Below are positions 1 to 6,897 of a DNA stretch of 14,428 bases, piece after piece. The stretch covers positions 1 to 14,428 of the forward strand of contig CAYFVR010000117.1 in the NCBI GenBank assembly GCA_964346545.1. The letters are read 5' to 3'. The first letter of the stretch is position 1. Each line of letters starts with the position of its first letter. Below the pieces are notes generated by a model. The model saw nothing but the letters and a program-made list of their open reading frames with translations. It had not been told where the DNA came from and made no database searches. The translations under genes were made by a program, and so were the position numbers. The stretch is from CAYFVR01 sp964346545 (GTDB lineage Bacteria; Desulfobacterota; Desulfobacteria; Desulfobacterales; Desulfococcaceae).

Positions 1-1
1 G

Positions 2-223
2 ACAAATCTGCCGATCCTGAAACCTCAAGAAGTCGGAAAAATTCTTGAAAAGTTCGGATTCAAATTGGTTCGCCGGCGAGGTTCCCATGCGCGATACCGG
101 CACCCGGATGGTCGAAGCACAACCGTCCCGTTTCATCAGGGCAGGGATATCGCGACACCATTGCTCCGACAAATCGCCAAAGATATCGGCCTTTCCATTC
201 AGGATTTTTTGGCGAATCGGTAA
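2..223 (+). CDS. hicA: HicA-type mRNA interferase toxin (5' end cut by window edge)
   Basis: HicA toxins are small double-stranded-RNA-binding-fold ribonucleases that cleave mRNA and are held inactive by HicB. The frame opens with TNLPILKPQEVGKILEKFGF, the usual HicA N-terminus, continues with VRRRGSHARYRHPDGR, where the GSH histidine is the family's catalytic residue, and ends with RQIAKDIGLSIQDFLANR before a TAA. About 73 codons are visible against a usual 60-85, so only the start codon and perhaps one or two residues are lost to the left. No HicB follows: downstream is a hairpin and then a convergent hydrolase. If the antitoxin exists it should lie just upstream, the order found in some hicBA loci. 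The gene is less GC-rich than the rest of the window, which fits mobile or accessory DNA. The family call comes from motif recognition and is fairly secure. Confidence 0.85.
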   Translation, partial: TNLPILKPQEVGKILEKFGFKLVRRRGSHARYRHPDGRSTTVPFHQGRDIATPLLRQIAKDIGLSIQDFLANR

Positions 224-259
224 CGCCCTTCCCACTTTTCTTCCAATGTGCGCAAAGTG

Positions 260-302
260 CGAAAATGCCGGGGGCGTAGGCGAAACGCCCCTGGCATTTT
301 CG
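260..302. terminator. Long inverted repeat between convergent genes, probable bidirectional terminator
   Basis: A 17-base arm (260-276, CGAAAATGCCGGGGGCG) pairs with 286-302 across a 9-base loop with a single mismatch. The A/T-rich outer ends of the arms give a T stretch on either strand. It lies between the convergent hicA and hydrolase genes, where a two-way terminator is expected. The outer right end (302-315) continues into the 14-mer shared with the dispersed repeat, so it is also copy A of that family. Terminator activity is inferred. Confidence 0.55.
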
Positions 303-315
303 GCCAAAATGAACG
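260..315 (-). repeat. Dispersed palindromic repeat, copy A
   Basis: Read on the minus strand this copy begins CGTTCATTTTGGCC, then an A-rich spacer ending in GG, then a GGGGCG...CGCCCC hairpin. The same order of blocks is found in copies B (near 1176-1226) and C (near 3796-3847). Copy A is the most diverged and has the longest stem. The 14-base block at 302-315 is identical to 1206-1219. Confidence 0.55.
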
Positions 316-324
316 ATCTTGGTC

Positions 325-1063
325 CTACTCCGCCTCCGCCGTAAACGCCGAAATCTCCCGAACGATCTCGTCCCACAGGGAAGGAAACGCCGTGCCGTGC
401 CCCAATCCTTTGAATTCCCGGAACCGAGCGCCCGGGATGGCGTTGGCGATGTCTTTTCCGTGCTCGATGGGAACGACGGTGTCCCGGTCGCCGTGGATGA
501 CCAGGGTTGGAATCTTCAGCGATTTGAGTTCCTCCCGCCGCCCCTCGGTCGACAAAATGGCGGCCATCTGCCGCAAAAACCCCACGGGATACAGGCCCAT
601 ATCGTAAATTTCCCCGGCGATCTCCGCCTGCACCGCGGGCTCGTACAGCTTGGAATCGTCCGCGAAAATCCGGCACAATTCCACCAGATAGCCCTGGTAG
701 GCCGTCCGGGAATCCGTGGGCGGCATTCCCATCATCGCCTCCCGGGCCGCGGGGGTGGAATGGGACAGATCCGGCTCGCCGGTGGTGGACATGAAGGGGA
801 TCAGACTCTTGACCCGCTCCGGATGTTCCAGCGCGATGATCTGGGCGATCATTCCGCCCATGGACATTCCGCAAAGATGGACCGCGCTCAACCCCAGGGC
901 GTCCAGCAACCCCATCGTGTCGTCGGCCATGTCGCGCAGCGTGTAGGGAACCGCCAACGGTTGCCTCATGGTTTTCCGGCCCAGCAGCTTTTGCAAATCC
1001 GGAATCTCCATGTCGTCCATTTTCTGGGACCGGCCGCAGTCCCGGTTGTCGAACCGGACCACG
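325..1063 (-). CDS. Alpha/beta hydrolase, RdmC/carboxylesterase-like, 5' end lost in assembly gap
   Basis: A soluble serine hydrolase of the alpha/beta fold; the substrate cannot be told from sequence. The visible 246 codons begin inside the conserved strand and turn VVRFDNRDCG, so the apparent GTG start at 1062 is not real, and about 45 N-terminal residues lie in or beyond the N run. Further on are the nucleophile elbow GMSMGG (catalytic Ser), the acid-bearing strand TLVIHGDRDTVVP (Asp) and the late histidine in GLGHGTAF, so the triad is complete. The segment SLIPFMSTTGEPDL after the elbow is typical of the subgroup containing aclacinomycin methylesterase RdmC. The gene ends with TAG at 325-327, just past the convergent hairpin. 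It reads the same way as the DAK2-DegV gene, but the gap and a repeat copy lie between them, so shared transcription is uncertain. Confidence 0.85.
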
Positions 1064-1163
1064 NNNNNNNNNNNNNNNNNNNNNNNNNNNNNNNNNNNNN
1101 NNNNNNNNNNNNNNNNNNNNNNNNNNNNNNNNNNNNNNNNNNNNNNNNNNNNNNNNNNNNNNN
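1064..1163. other. Assembly gap (100 N)
   Basis: Exactly 100 N, the usual placeholder for a scaffold join of unknown size. The flanks (ending CGGACCACG and starting CCAGATTGACACG) share no sequence, so unlike the second gap this one hides real sequence: at least the hydrolase N-terminus and probably its promoter. Confidence 0.95.
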
Positions 1164-1175
1164 CCAGATTGACAC

Positions 1176-1226
1176 GGGCGAATGCGATTCGCCCTTACCA
1201 CTTTTGGCCAAAATGAACGGTATTGC
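1176..1226 (-). repeat. Dispersed palindromic repeat, copy B
   Basis: The hairpin GGGCGAAT (1176-1183), loop GCG, ATTCGCCC (1187-1194) is perfect. The palindrome TTTTGGCCAAAA lies at 1202-1213. Read on the minus strand the copy begins CGCAATACCGTTCATTT, identical over 17 bases to copy C at 3796-3812, and then runs through TTGGCC to the hairpin. It ends just beyond the stop codon of the DAK2-DegV gene and could act as its terminator. Confidence 0.6.
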
Positions 1227-1228
1227 GT

Positions 1229-3162
1229 TCATTCGTTTCCATTCGCCGCCCGCAGAAACGCGGCGCCCCAGGTTCCCGGCCCCATGTGGGCGCCGGAGGT
1301 CAGGGAAAGGGGCGCGACTTCCGTCTCCGTCTCCGGAAACCGCGCCCGGACGGCGGGCGCGACGACCGCTTCCACCCAGTCGCGGTTGTCGGAAAACTCC
1401 AGCAGAATCATCTCCAGCGGTCCCGCTTCCCGGGCCGACGCCAACCGTTCCAACGCGAAGCGGAGCTGCCCCGCCCGGTTCCGGACCACCCCGGCCTTCC
1501 GGGCGCCGTCCGCCGCCGGGGTGATGACCGGCTTCATGTGGAGCAAATCGCCGAAAAACGCGCCGGTGCGGGACATCCGCCCCCCGGCCGCCAAGTAGCG
1601 CAACCGATCCAGGAAGACCAGCTCTTCGGCCCGATCCACCGCCGCCCGGGCGAACCGCTCCGCCGCCTCGGCCGTCTCCAGCCTCGGAACCGCCCGGGCC
1701 GCGGATCGGACGATCGTCGCCAGCCGTCCCGAGGCCGTCCCGGTGTCCACCACGATCAGCCGGTCCTCCGGATCATGGTCCCGCTTCCAGGCTTCCGCCG
1801 CCGCGAAATTCCCCGTGTAGACCGACCCCACGCAGAGATACAGCACTCGGTCATGGCGGCTCAGAACGCTCTGGTAGTGCTGATGGCGTTCGAAGGTGGA
1901 CGCCTGGGCGGTGCTCACCCGGACGCCCGCCCGCATTCGCCGGTAGACCTCCGCCGGATCGAAGCGGGTTTCCGGCAGGGCCTCGTCCCCGGCCACCACC
2001 AGGCTGTCCAGCAGGGTGATCCCCAACCGCCGGGCCGTTTCCCGGTCGATGGAACCGGCGGCGTCGGTCATCAGGTGGACCGGCCCGGCCGCCGGAGCGG
2101 ACTCCGCCGGCGCCGCCAGAGATTCCTCGGTCCATTCCTCCACCGAACCCAGGGTTTCCTCCATCCGGGTTCGGAGGACTTCCCCGTCTTCGCCGTGGAG
2201 ATGGACTCGCAGCCGATCCGCCTCCTCGGTCACCACGACGCTCTCGCCCCATTTTTGGAGGACCGCCGCCGCTTCGTCCCGGCGATCCGCCCGGGGCCGC
2301 ACCACCGCCTGGACGCAGCGGCCGGATTCTTCTTCGGCCCGAAAGCCCTCGGCCAACCGAAGGCCGTCGCCGAAGCGTTCCGTCAGCGGTGGCAGCGGTT
2401 CGGTCACGGACAAATACACGGAAAGAAAGCCCTCCCAAAACGCGAACACGCCCAAAGCTCCGGCGTCCACTACCCCGGCCGCCCGCAGCTCCGGCAACAA
2501 CTCCGGCGTCCGGGCGACCGCTTCGGCCAGCGGGTCGATCCACCGGCCGAAATCGCCGCCGGCCCCGCCATCCATGGAAATGGTGGCGGAAANNNNNNNN
2601 NNNNNNNNNNNNNNNNNNNNNNNNNNNNNNNNNNNNNNNNNNNNNNNNNNNNNNNNNNNNNNNNNNNNNNNNNNNNNNNNNNNNNNNNNNNNATCCACCG
2701 GCCGAAATCGCCGCCGGCCCCGCCATCCATGGAAATGGTGGCGGAAACTTCGGCCAGGGCGTCAAAGACCGTCAGCATGGTCCCCGGACGGGGATCGCCC
2801 ACGGCCCGCCAAGCCGCGTCCCGGCCGCGTTTCGCCGCGCCGGCCAGCTCCGCGAGCCCGTCGTGACCGGTCAAATCGACCGAAGCCATCGAATCGCCTG
2901 GATTGGCCGCGCCATCCACCGACAGAAACTCGGCCAAATGCGCCGCCGCGATATTGCCGGAATTTCCCCGGGCCGCCGACAGCAAACGGCGTCGGTTGAC
3001 GGCGGAATCGGCGCCCAACCGCCGCAGCGGGGCGAGGCTCACCACCAGGTTCCGGCCGGTGTCCGCGTCGGCCACGGGAAACACGTTGATGGCGTCCAGC
3101 AGATCGGCCCAGGCGGCCATCCGCTCCGCGCCGGCGGCCATGGCGTCCGCAAGTCGGCTCAC
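1229..3162 (-). CDS. DAK2-DegV fusion protein, fatty-acid-kinase (FakA-FakB)-like; interrupted by a false assembly gap
   Basis: In Firmicutes FakA phosphorylates a fatty acid held by the separate DegV protein FakB; here both halves are in one chain. After one 55-bp copy and the N run are removed, the frame is 592 residues. Residues 1-200 are a DAK2 domain: INVFPVADADTGRNL (Asp32 and Asp34 in the metal-binding loop), ARGNSGN at 65-70 and GTMLTVFDALAE near 128. Residues 250-290 match the FakA middle domain (KWGESVVV, then LRVHLHGEDGEVL). Residues 308-592 are DegV: HLMTDAAGSID, VSTAQAS, GSVYTGN, the YLAAGGRMS/HMKPVIT stretch and GAHMGPGTWG. FakA's own C-terminal domain is missing, with DegV in its place. 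The start is GTG at 3160-3162, one base after the thioesterase stop, where the DAK2 fold should begin. The domain calls are firm; fatty acid as substrate is inference. Confidence 0.85.
2538..2592. repeat. 55-bp contig-end overlap, left copy
   Basis: Identical base for base to 2693-2747, on the far side of the N run. Both copies translate to the same DAK2-DegV residues (SATISMDGGAGGDFGRW). The exact abutment to the gap on both sides shows unmerged contig ends rather than a biological duplication. Confidence 0.9.
2593..2692. other. Assembly gap (100 N), artefactual
   Basis: Exactly 100 N flanked by identical 55-bp ends. Deleting one copy and the N run (155 bases) leaves 1779 bases between the GTG start and the stop, a multiple of three with no internal stop, so no real sequence appears to be missing here. 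Confidence 0.9.
2693..2747. repeat. 55-bp contig-end overlap, right copy
   Basis: Second copy of the sequence at 2538-2592; see that entry. Confidence 0.9.
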
Positions 3163-3163
3163 C

Positions 3164-3577
3164 TCAAAACCCCAGGGCCGCCCGAACGTCGGCCGGAATG
3201 TCGTAGAGGGTTTCCATCTCCGGGCTCTTCACCGCCACCTGCTCGCCCCGGCCCTTGGCGCAGACCACGCCGTCTTCCGGCCGGCGAATCTCGAAGTCGA
3301 CGACGATCTTGATGGACGCCTCCCGCGCGACGGCCCGGCAGACGAACTCGTCGCCGTAGCGCAGGGAAAAAATATGCTTCGTGGAGGTTTTGGTAACGGG
3401 AAACAGCACGTTCTTTTCCCGGTGATAGTCGTACAAATCGATCCCGCCCGCGCGGAACAGCGCGAAGCGGGCGATGTCGAAATATTTGAGATAATTGCCG
3501 TGCCAGACGATCTGGAGGGGATCGAGATCGTGAAAGGCCACCTGCATGGGGATTTCGTGGGTTCTTCCTTGGGTCAT
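3164..3577 (-). CDS. Hotdog-fold acyl-CoA/acyl-ACP thioesterase (4HBT family, aryl-polyene-cluster type)
   Basis: A 137-residue single-domain cytoplasmic thioesterase, the normal length for YbgC/4HBT proteins. The active-site segment FHDLDPLQIVWHGNYLKYFD (residues 15-34) aligns without gaps to the Pseudomonas 4-hydroxybenzoyl-CoA thioesterase loop, placing the catalytic Asp at position 19. VWHGNYLKYF followed by AR is typical of thioesterases coded in aryl-polyene and xanthomonadin clusters. The ATG at 3575-3577 has a weak GGAA upstream. The stop lies one base before the GTG of the DAK2-DegV gene, so the two should be translationally coupled. It is divergent from the BtrH-ACP-ketosynthase operon, which suggests that it releases or edits acyl chains made there. 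Family assignment is strong; the acyl substrate is unknown. Confidence 0.85.
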   Translation of the reverse strand: MTQGRTHEIPMQVAFHDLDPLQIVWHGNYLKYFDIARFALFRAGGIDLYDYHREKNVLFPVTKTSTKHIFSLRYGDEFVCRAVAREASIKIVVDFEIRRPEDGVVCAKGRGEQVAVKSPEMETLYDIPADVRAALGF

Positions 3578-3583
3578 TCCGTC

Positions 3584-3631
3584 GTTCCTATCCGTTCTTG
3601 TCCGTTTTATCCGTCGGGCTTATCCGTCGGG
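3584..3631 (-). repeat. Short ACGGAtAA iterons upstream of the thioesterase
   Basis: Read on the minus strand, four near-identical octamers occur just ahead of the thioesterase start: ACGGATAA, ACGGATAA, ACGGACAA and ACGGATAG. The first two belong to a 12-base direct repeat (TTATCCGTCGGG on the plus strand at 3607-3618 and 3620-3631). They could be operator sites, or simple low-complexity sequence of the kind often seen between genes. Confidence 0.4.
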
Positions 3632-3705
3632 AGAGGAGAATCGCGTTCCGCCCCGCCGTCGCTCGTTTTCCAAAATACCGTCTGAATCGGGAATTCAGCG
3701 AGAAC

Positions 3706-3735
3706 TTGACAATTCCACCAACGGTGAAGGATAAA
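3706..3735 (+). promoter_or_regulatory. Candidate sigma70-type promoter for the BtrH-ACP-ketosynthase operon
   Basis: TTGACA at 3706-3711, a perfect -35 hexamer, is followed after 18 bases by GATAAA (3730-3735), which keeps four of six -10 bases. It points toward the operon and is about 185 bases upstream of the first start codon, so repeat copy C would lie in the transcribed leader. Apart from this, the iterons and copy C, nothing else was seen in 3578-3918. Confidence 0.3.
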
Positions 3736-3795
3736 CGAGTTTTTGTCAAAGGTCCAACCCGAAACCGCCGATCGGACATGAACCGGCGGTTTAAT

Positions 3796-3847
3796 CGCAA
3801 TACCGTTCATTTACCGCAAAAAAGGTAGGGGCGGATCGCATACGCCC
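3796..3847 (+). repeat. Dispersed palindromic repeat, copy C
   Basis: Begins CGCAATACCGTTCATTT (identical to copy B in opposite orientation), continues with an A-rich spacer and GGTAGGGG, and ends in a GGGCG (3829-3833) / CGCCC (3843-3847) hairpin whose inner bases have decayed. It is the only copy in plus orientation and the only one upstream of a gene start. Confidence 0.6.
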
Positions 3848-3918
3848 TTGGTCGATCTGGCACGATAGTCCATTTGAAATCCCAAAGTGAATTGGTATTG
3901 GGTTTAATCGAGGAAACG

Positions 3919-4356
3919 ATGAAAAAAGACGAAGTTCCCCAAGACCGGGGGTTCAGCGACGGGGTTCGGGAAATCGCCTACGCCGTGGACGAAAACGGCC
4001 GCTATGTCCGCGTGCCGACCCGGGGATGGGAGCCCAAAACCGTGGCCAACGACCAGGCATGGGAGGTCATCGACGCGGAAGTCGCCGAGGAAATCCGGCT
4101 CATCCGCGCCGGGAAACGCAGCCCGCTGGCCTACCACATGGCCCGAAACCAGATGGACCCGGGCCTGCTGGCCGATTATGTCGGGCTGCCCCGATGGCGG
4201 GTGCGCCGCCACCTCAAGCCCAAGGTGTTCCGAAAGTTGTCCGACGACCTGCTGAAACGATACGCCGACGTGTTCGACCTGTCCGTGGACGCCCTCCGCG
4301 AAATCCCCGAACCGTCCCCCGCCCCCGAGAGGAAGACCGACAGAGAGAAAGACTAA
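3919..4356 (+). CDS. Conserved-looking protein of unknown function with a possible helix-turn-helix
   Basis: A 145-residue soluble protein I cannot assign to a named family. The N-terminal part (GFSDGVREIAYAVDENGRYV) looks like a small beta-rich unit. The C-terminal half, PLAYHMARNQMDPGLLADYV, then GLPRWRVRRHLKPKVFRKL and DLLKRYADVFDLSVDALREI, has the spacing of a Cro/XRE-like helix-turn-helix: a helix, a short turn, a basic helix (RWRVRRHLKP), then two supporting helices ending in a sensor-like FDLSVDAL. No signal peptide or membrane segment is visible; the tail is charged and probably disordered. I chose ATG 3919 because GAGGA lies just upstream; an in-frame TTG at 3874 would add 15 residues but has no ribosome site. 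It ends six bases before the BtrH gene and is first in that operon, so a regulator of the operon is plausible but unproven. Confidence 0.65.
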   Translation: MKKDEVPQDRGFSDGVREIAYAVDENGRYVRVPTRGWEPKTVANDQAWEVIDAEVAEEIRLIRAGKRSPLAYHMARNQMDPGLLADYVGLPRWRVRRHLKPKVFRKLSDDLLKRYADVFDLSVDALREIPEPSPAPERKTDREKD

Positions 4357-4361
4357 CGTTC

Positions 4362-5363
4362 ATGGAAATTCCGTTCCACCATCGGCAATCCGCCCACTGC
4401 GAAACCGGCGTGCTGGCCAATCTCCTTACCCACCACGGCCTGCCCATCAGCGAAGCCATGGTCTTCGGCGTCGGATCGGGCCTGTTTTTCGGCCATTTCC
4501 CCTTCGTCAAACTCAACAACCTGCCCCTTTCCGCCTTTCGGATCGCCACCGGCGGAATCATGAAACGGGTCACCAAACGGCTGGGCGTCCGCCTCGCCTG
4601 GGAAAAATTCCGAAACCCCGTCAAGGCCATGGCGGCCCTGGACCAACGGTTGGCCGCCGAGGTTCCGGTCGGCTGCCGCACCGGGGCCTACTGGCTCACC
4701 TATTTTCCGCCCCGGTACCGTTTCCATTTCAACATGCACAATCTGGTGGCCTACGGCAAGCGGGGCGACGACTACCTCATCAGCGACCCGGTCTTTCCCG
4801 ATCCGGTCACCTGCCCCGCCGCCGATCTGGCCAAGGCCCGCTTCGCCCGGGGCCCCATGCCGCCCAAGGGACGAATGTACCACGTCGCCCACATTCCCGA
4901 AAACCCGGAGCTGGCCCCGGCGATTCGCAAGGGAATCCGCGAGGTCTGCCGCACCATGCTCCGCCCGCCCATCCGCTTTTTGGGCGTGCGGGCCATCCGG
5001 TACCTGGCGGACAAGGTCGAGAACGCGCCGGAACGGCTGGGGGATCGCAAGGCGGCCCTGCACTTGGGTCAGATCATCCGCATGCAGGAGGAGATCGGCA
5101 CCGGCGGCGCGGGGTTCCGATTCATTTACGCCGCCTTTCTGCAAGAGGCCGCCGAGGTTCTGGAAAAGGAAGCGCTGACCGGCCTTTCGGAGCGAATGAC
5201 CGCCGTCGGCGACCGCTGGCGGGAGTTCGCGGTCATGGGTTCGCGCATTTGCAAGCGGCGGGATTCCGAGGGGGAAAATTATCCGGCCCTGGCCGACATC
5301 CTCCGGGACGTCGCCGACGGCGAAAAGGCCCTCTACACCGACCTGGCGGAGGTGGTCCGATGA
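4362..5363 (+). CDS. BtrH-type acyltransferase (BtrH N-terminal domain protein)
   Basis: BtrH of the butirosin pathway moves an acyl group from an acyl carrier protein to an amine acceptor, using a papain-like Cys-His site. This 333-residue protein opens with the family signature HHRQSAHCETGVLANLL, giving Cys13 as the probable nucleophile, followed by ISEAMVFGVGSGLFFG. His126 in NMHNLVAYG and Asp142 in YLISDPVF are in the order expected for the rest of the site. The C-terminal half (from about residue 180) is helical and resembles the region that follows BtrH_N in many bacterial homologues. No signal peptide is seen, so it should act in the cytoplasm. Its TGA overlaps the ATG of the carrier protein gene, which fits a direct donor role for that ACP. 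The acceptor is unknown. The start ATG 4362 is six bases after the previous stop. Confidence 0.8.
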   Translation: MEIPFHHRQSAHCETGVLANLLTHHGLPISEAMVFGVGSGLFFGHFPFVKLNNLPLSAFRIATGGIMKRVTKRLGVRLAWEKFRNPVKAMAALDQRLAAEVPVGCRTGAYWLTYFPPRYRFHFNMHNLVAYGKRGDDYLISDPVFPDPVTCPAADLAKARFARGPMPPKGRMYHVAHIPENPELAPAIRKGIREVCRTMLRPPIRFLGVRAIRYLADKVENAPERLGDRKAALHLGQIIRMQEEIGTGGAGFRFIYAAFLQEAAEVLEKEALTGLSERMTAVGDRWREFAVMGSRICKRRDSEGENYPALADILRDVADGEKALYTDLAEVVR

Positions 5364-5662
5364 GCCCCCGCAACGCCTCGGCGGTCGTCGCCGCGACCGA
5401 TTCCCTGGGCGATCTGAAACGCCAACTCAAGGAAATCATCGTCACCGAGTTGGACATCCCGGACGTGTCCCCCGAGGAGATCGGGGACGACGACCAAATT
5501 TTCGCCGGCGATTTCGGGCTGGACTCCATCGACGCCGTGGAACTGGTCTTCCAGGTAAAAACCCATTTCGGCGTGGAAATCCGGGACATGAAGGAGGGAC
5601 GCACCGTGCTCCAGACGGTGCGGAGCCTGGCCGAATTCATCCAGCGAAAGCGGGCCGGGTGA
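5360..5662 (+). CDS. Acyl carrier protein
   Basis: A 100-residue single carrier domain. The phosphopantetheine site is FGLDSIDAVELVFQ, with Ser56 as the attachment residue, and the four-helix pattern of type II ACPs is clear (LKRQLKEIIVTELDIP, then IGDDDQIF, then FGVEIRDMKEGRTVLQTV). It has about 18 more N-terminal residues than a minimal ACP, low in complexity (MSPRNASAVVAATDS). It is coupled on both sides: its ATG overlaps the stop of the BtrH gene (ATGA), and its TGA overlaps the GTG of the ketosynthase gene (GTGA). This suggests a dedicated carrier for this pathway rather than the housekeeping fatty acid ACP. The chain it carries is unknown. Confidence 0.93.
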   Translation: MSPRNASAVVAATDSLGDLKRQLKEIIVTELDIPDVSPEEIGDDDQIFAGDFGLDSIDAVELVFQVKTHFGVEIRDMKEGRTVLQTVRSLAEFIQRKRAG

Positions 5663-6897
5663 GGCGCCAAGAACCGGTCGCCGTTTCGGGCATGGGCTGT
5701 CTCTGCGCCGCCGGCCTCGATCTGCCGTCCTGCATGGACTTTCTTTTCCGGGGGGAACGCTTCCCCGCCCCGCCCACCGTGTTTCCGGACGCCGACCCGG
5801 ACGGGCCCCCGGTCTTCCGGATCGAGGCCGATTTCTGGCGGCCGGAACGATTCCGGGAAGGCGCGGACACCCGCACGGCGCGGCTGACCCTGACCGCCGC
5901 CGCCGAGGCGTTGGCGGACGCGGGGTTGGACCGGGACGCGCTCCGCAACCGCCGGGTGGGGGTTTGCCTGGGGACCAACTCCGCCGGAGCGGTGAGCAAC
6001 GCCGCGATGGCCGAATGCGTACCCGTCCCCGACGGTGAATACCGGACCCCGGCCCAACGGTACGCGGCGGGCAGCCCGGCGCTGGCCCTGGCGCGGGAAT
6101 ACGGTCTCGCCGGTCCCGTGGAAACCGTGGTGACCGCCTGCTCCGCCGGGTCCGACGCCATCGGCCTGGCCGCCGCCTGGATTCGCATGGGGCTCTGCGA
6201 TCTGGTGATCGCCGGCGGGGCCGACGAGTTGTACGAAATCACCTATTTCGGCTTCGCCTCCCTGATGAACACCGACCCCGGCCCCTGCAAGCCCTTCGAC
6301 GCCGACCGCAACGGCCTGACCCTGGGGGAAGGCGCCGGGGTGACGATTCTGGAATCGGCCGAATCGCTTCGGGACCGGGGACGTTCCGCGCGGGGGGCGA
6401 TCCGGGGCTACGGCAACGCCGGGGACGCCTTCCACCTCACGAGCCCGGAACCCGACGGCCGGGGGCTGCGGCTGTCCATTTCCGAAGCCATGAGCGGCGC
6501 CGGCCTCGCCCATCTATCCAGTCCGGCCGAACCCGCCGAACCGGGCGCTCTCGCCTTCATCAACGCCCACGGCACCGGTACCCGGGACAACGACCGGATC
6601 GAATCGCTTCTTTTCGCCGACCTGTTTCCGGGAACGCCGTTTCTCTCCACCAAAGGCTTCACCGGCCACACCCTGGGCGCGGCCGGCGCCATCGAGGCCA
6701 TTTTCTCCATCGGCTGTCTGGAGCGGAGGACCGTGCCGCCCAGCGCCGGTTTCCGGCGACCCGATCCCGAACTTCCCGCCGCGCCGGTGGCCAAGATCAC
6801 GGAGGTCCGGGGGACCCTGGCCCTCTCCCAGACCTTGGCCTTCGGGGGAAACAACGCCGTGTTGCTGGTCTCGGCGGGGGCGGAGGGAATCCGATGA
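5659..6897 (+). CDS. Beta-ketoacyl-ACP synthase (FabF/KAS II-like, APE-KS1 or PKS KS-alpha type)
   Basis: Condenses an acyl chain with malonyl-ACP. The 412-residue protein has the full thiolase-fold ketosynthase signature set: nucleophile Cys161 in VVTACSAGSDAIG, His304 in NAHGTGTRDND, Lys332 in STKGFTGHTLGAAGA and His337 in the same motif, and a C-terminal glycine-rich FGGNNAVLLVS. The N-terminus VAVSGMGCLCAAG is normal for the family. The start is GTG 5659, overlapping the ACP stop. A second ketosynthase lacking the Cys follows at once, so the pair probably works as a KS/chain-length-factor heterodimer, as in aryl polyene and type II polyketide systems. No ketoreductase, dehydratase or malonyltransferase gene is nearby, so any reduction must borrow enzymes encoded elsewhere. 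Confidence 0.92.
   Translation: MRRQEPVAVSGMGCLCAAGLDLPSCMDFLFRGERFPAPPTVFPDADPDGPPVFRIEADFWRPERFREGADTRTARLTLTAAAEALADAGLDRDALRNRRVGVCLGTNSAGAVSNAAMAECVPVPDGEYRTPAQRYAAGSPALALAREYGLAGPVETVVTACSAGSDAIGLAAAWIRMGLCDLVIAGGADELYEITYFGFASLMNTDPGPCKPFDADRNGLTLGEGAGVTILESAESLRDRGRSARGAIRGYGNAGDAFHLTSPEPDGRGLRLSISEAMSGAGLAHLSSPAEPAEPGALAFINAHGTGTRDNDRIESLLFADLFPGTPFLSTKGFTGHTLGAAGAIEAIFSIGCLERRTVPPSAGFRRPDPELPAAPVAKITEVRGTLALSQTLAFGGNNAVLLVSAGAEGIR

Noticed and set aside
2538..2747. Direct repeat of 55 bp inside the DAK2-DegV gene read as a biological duplication
   Set aside because: Both copies abut the N run exactly and the frame is intact only when one copy is removed; this is contig-end overlap.
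319..2866. Long plus-strand open frames across the hydrolase and DAK2-DegV genes
   Set aside because: They are antisense shadows rich in Arg, Pro and Gly with no domain; the minus-strand proteins carry clear catalytic motifs.
3598..3828. Short ORFs on both strands in the divergent intergenic region
   Set aside because: No ribosome sites, no recognisable motifs, and they overlap the iterons and repeat copy C.
260..3847. The palindromic copies as a CRISPR array
   Set aside because: Copies are hundreds to thousands of bases apart, in both orientations and divergent; there are no regular spacers and no cas genes.
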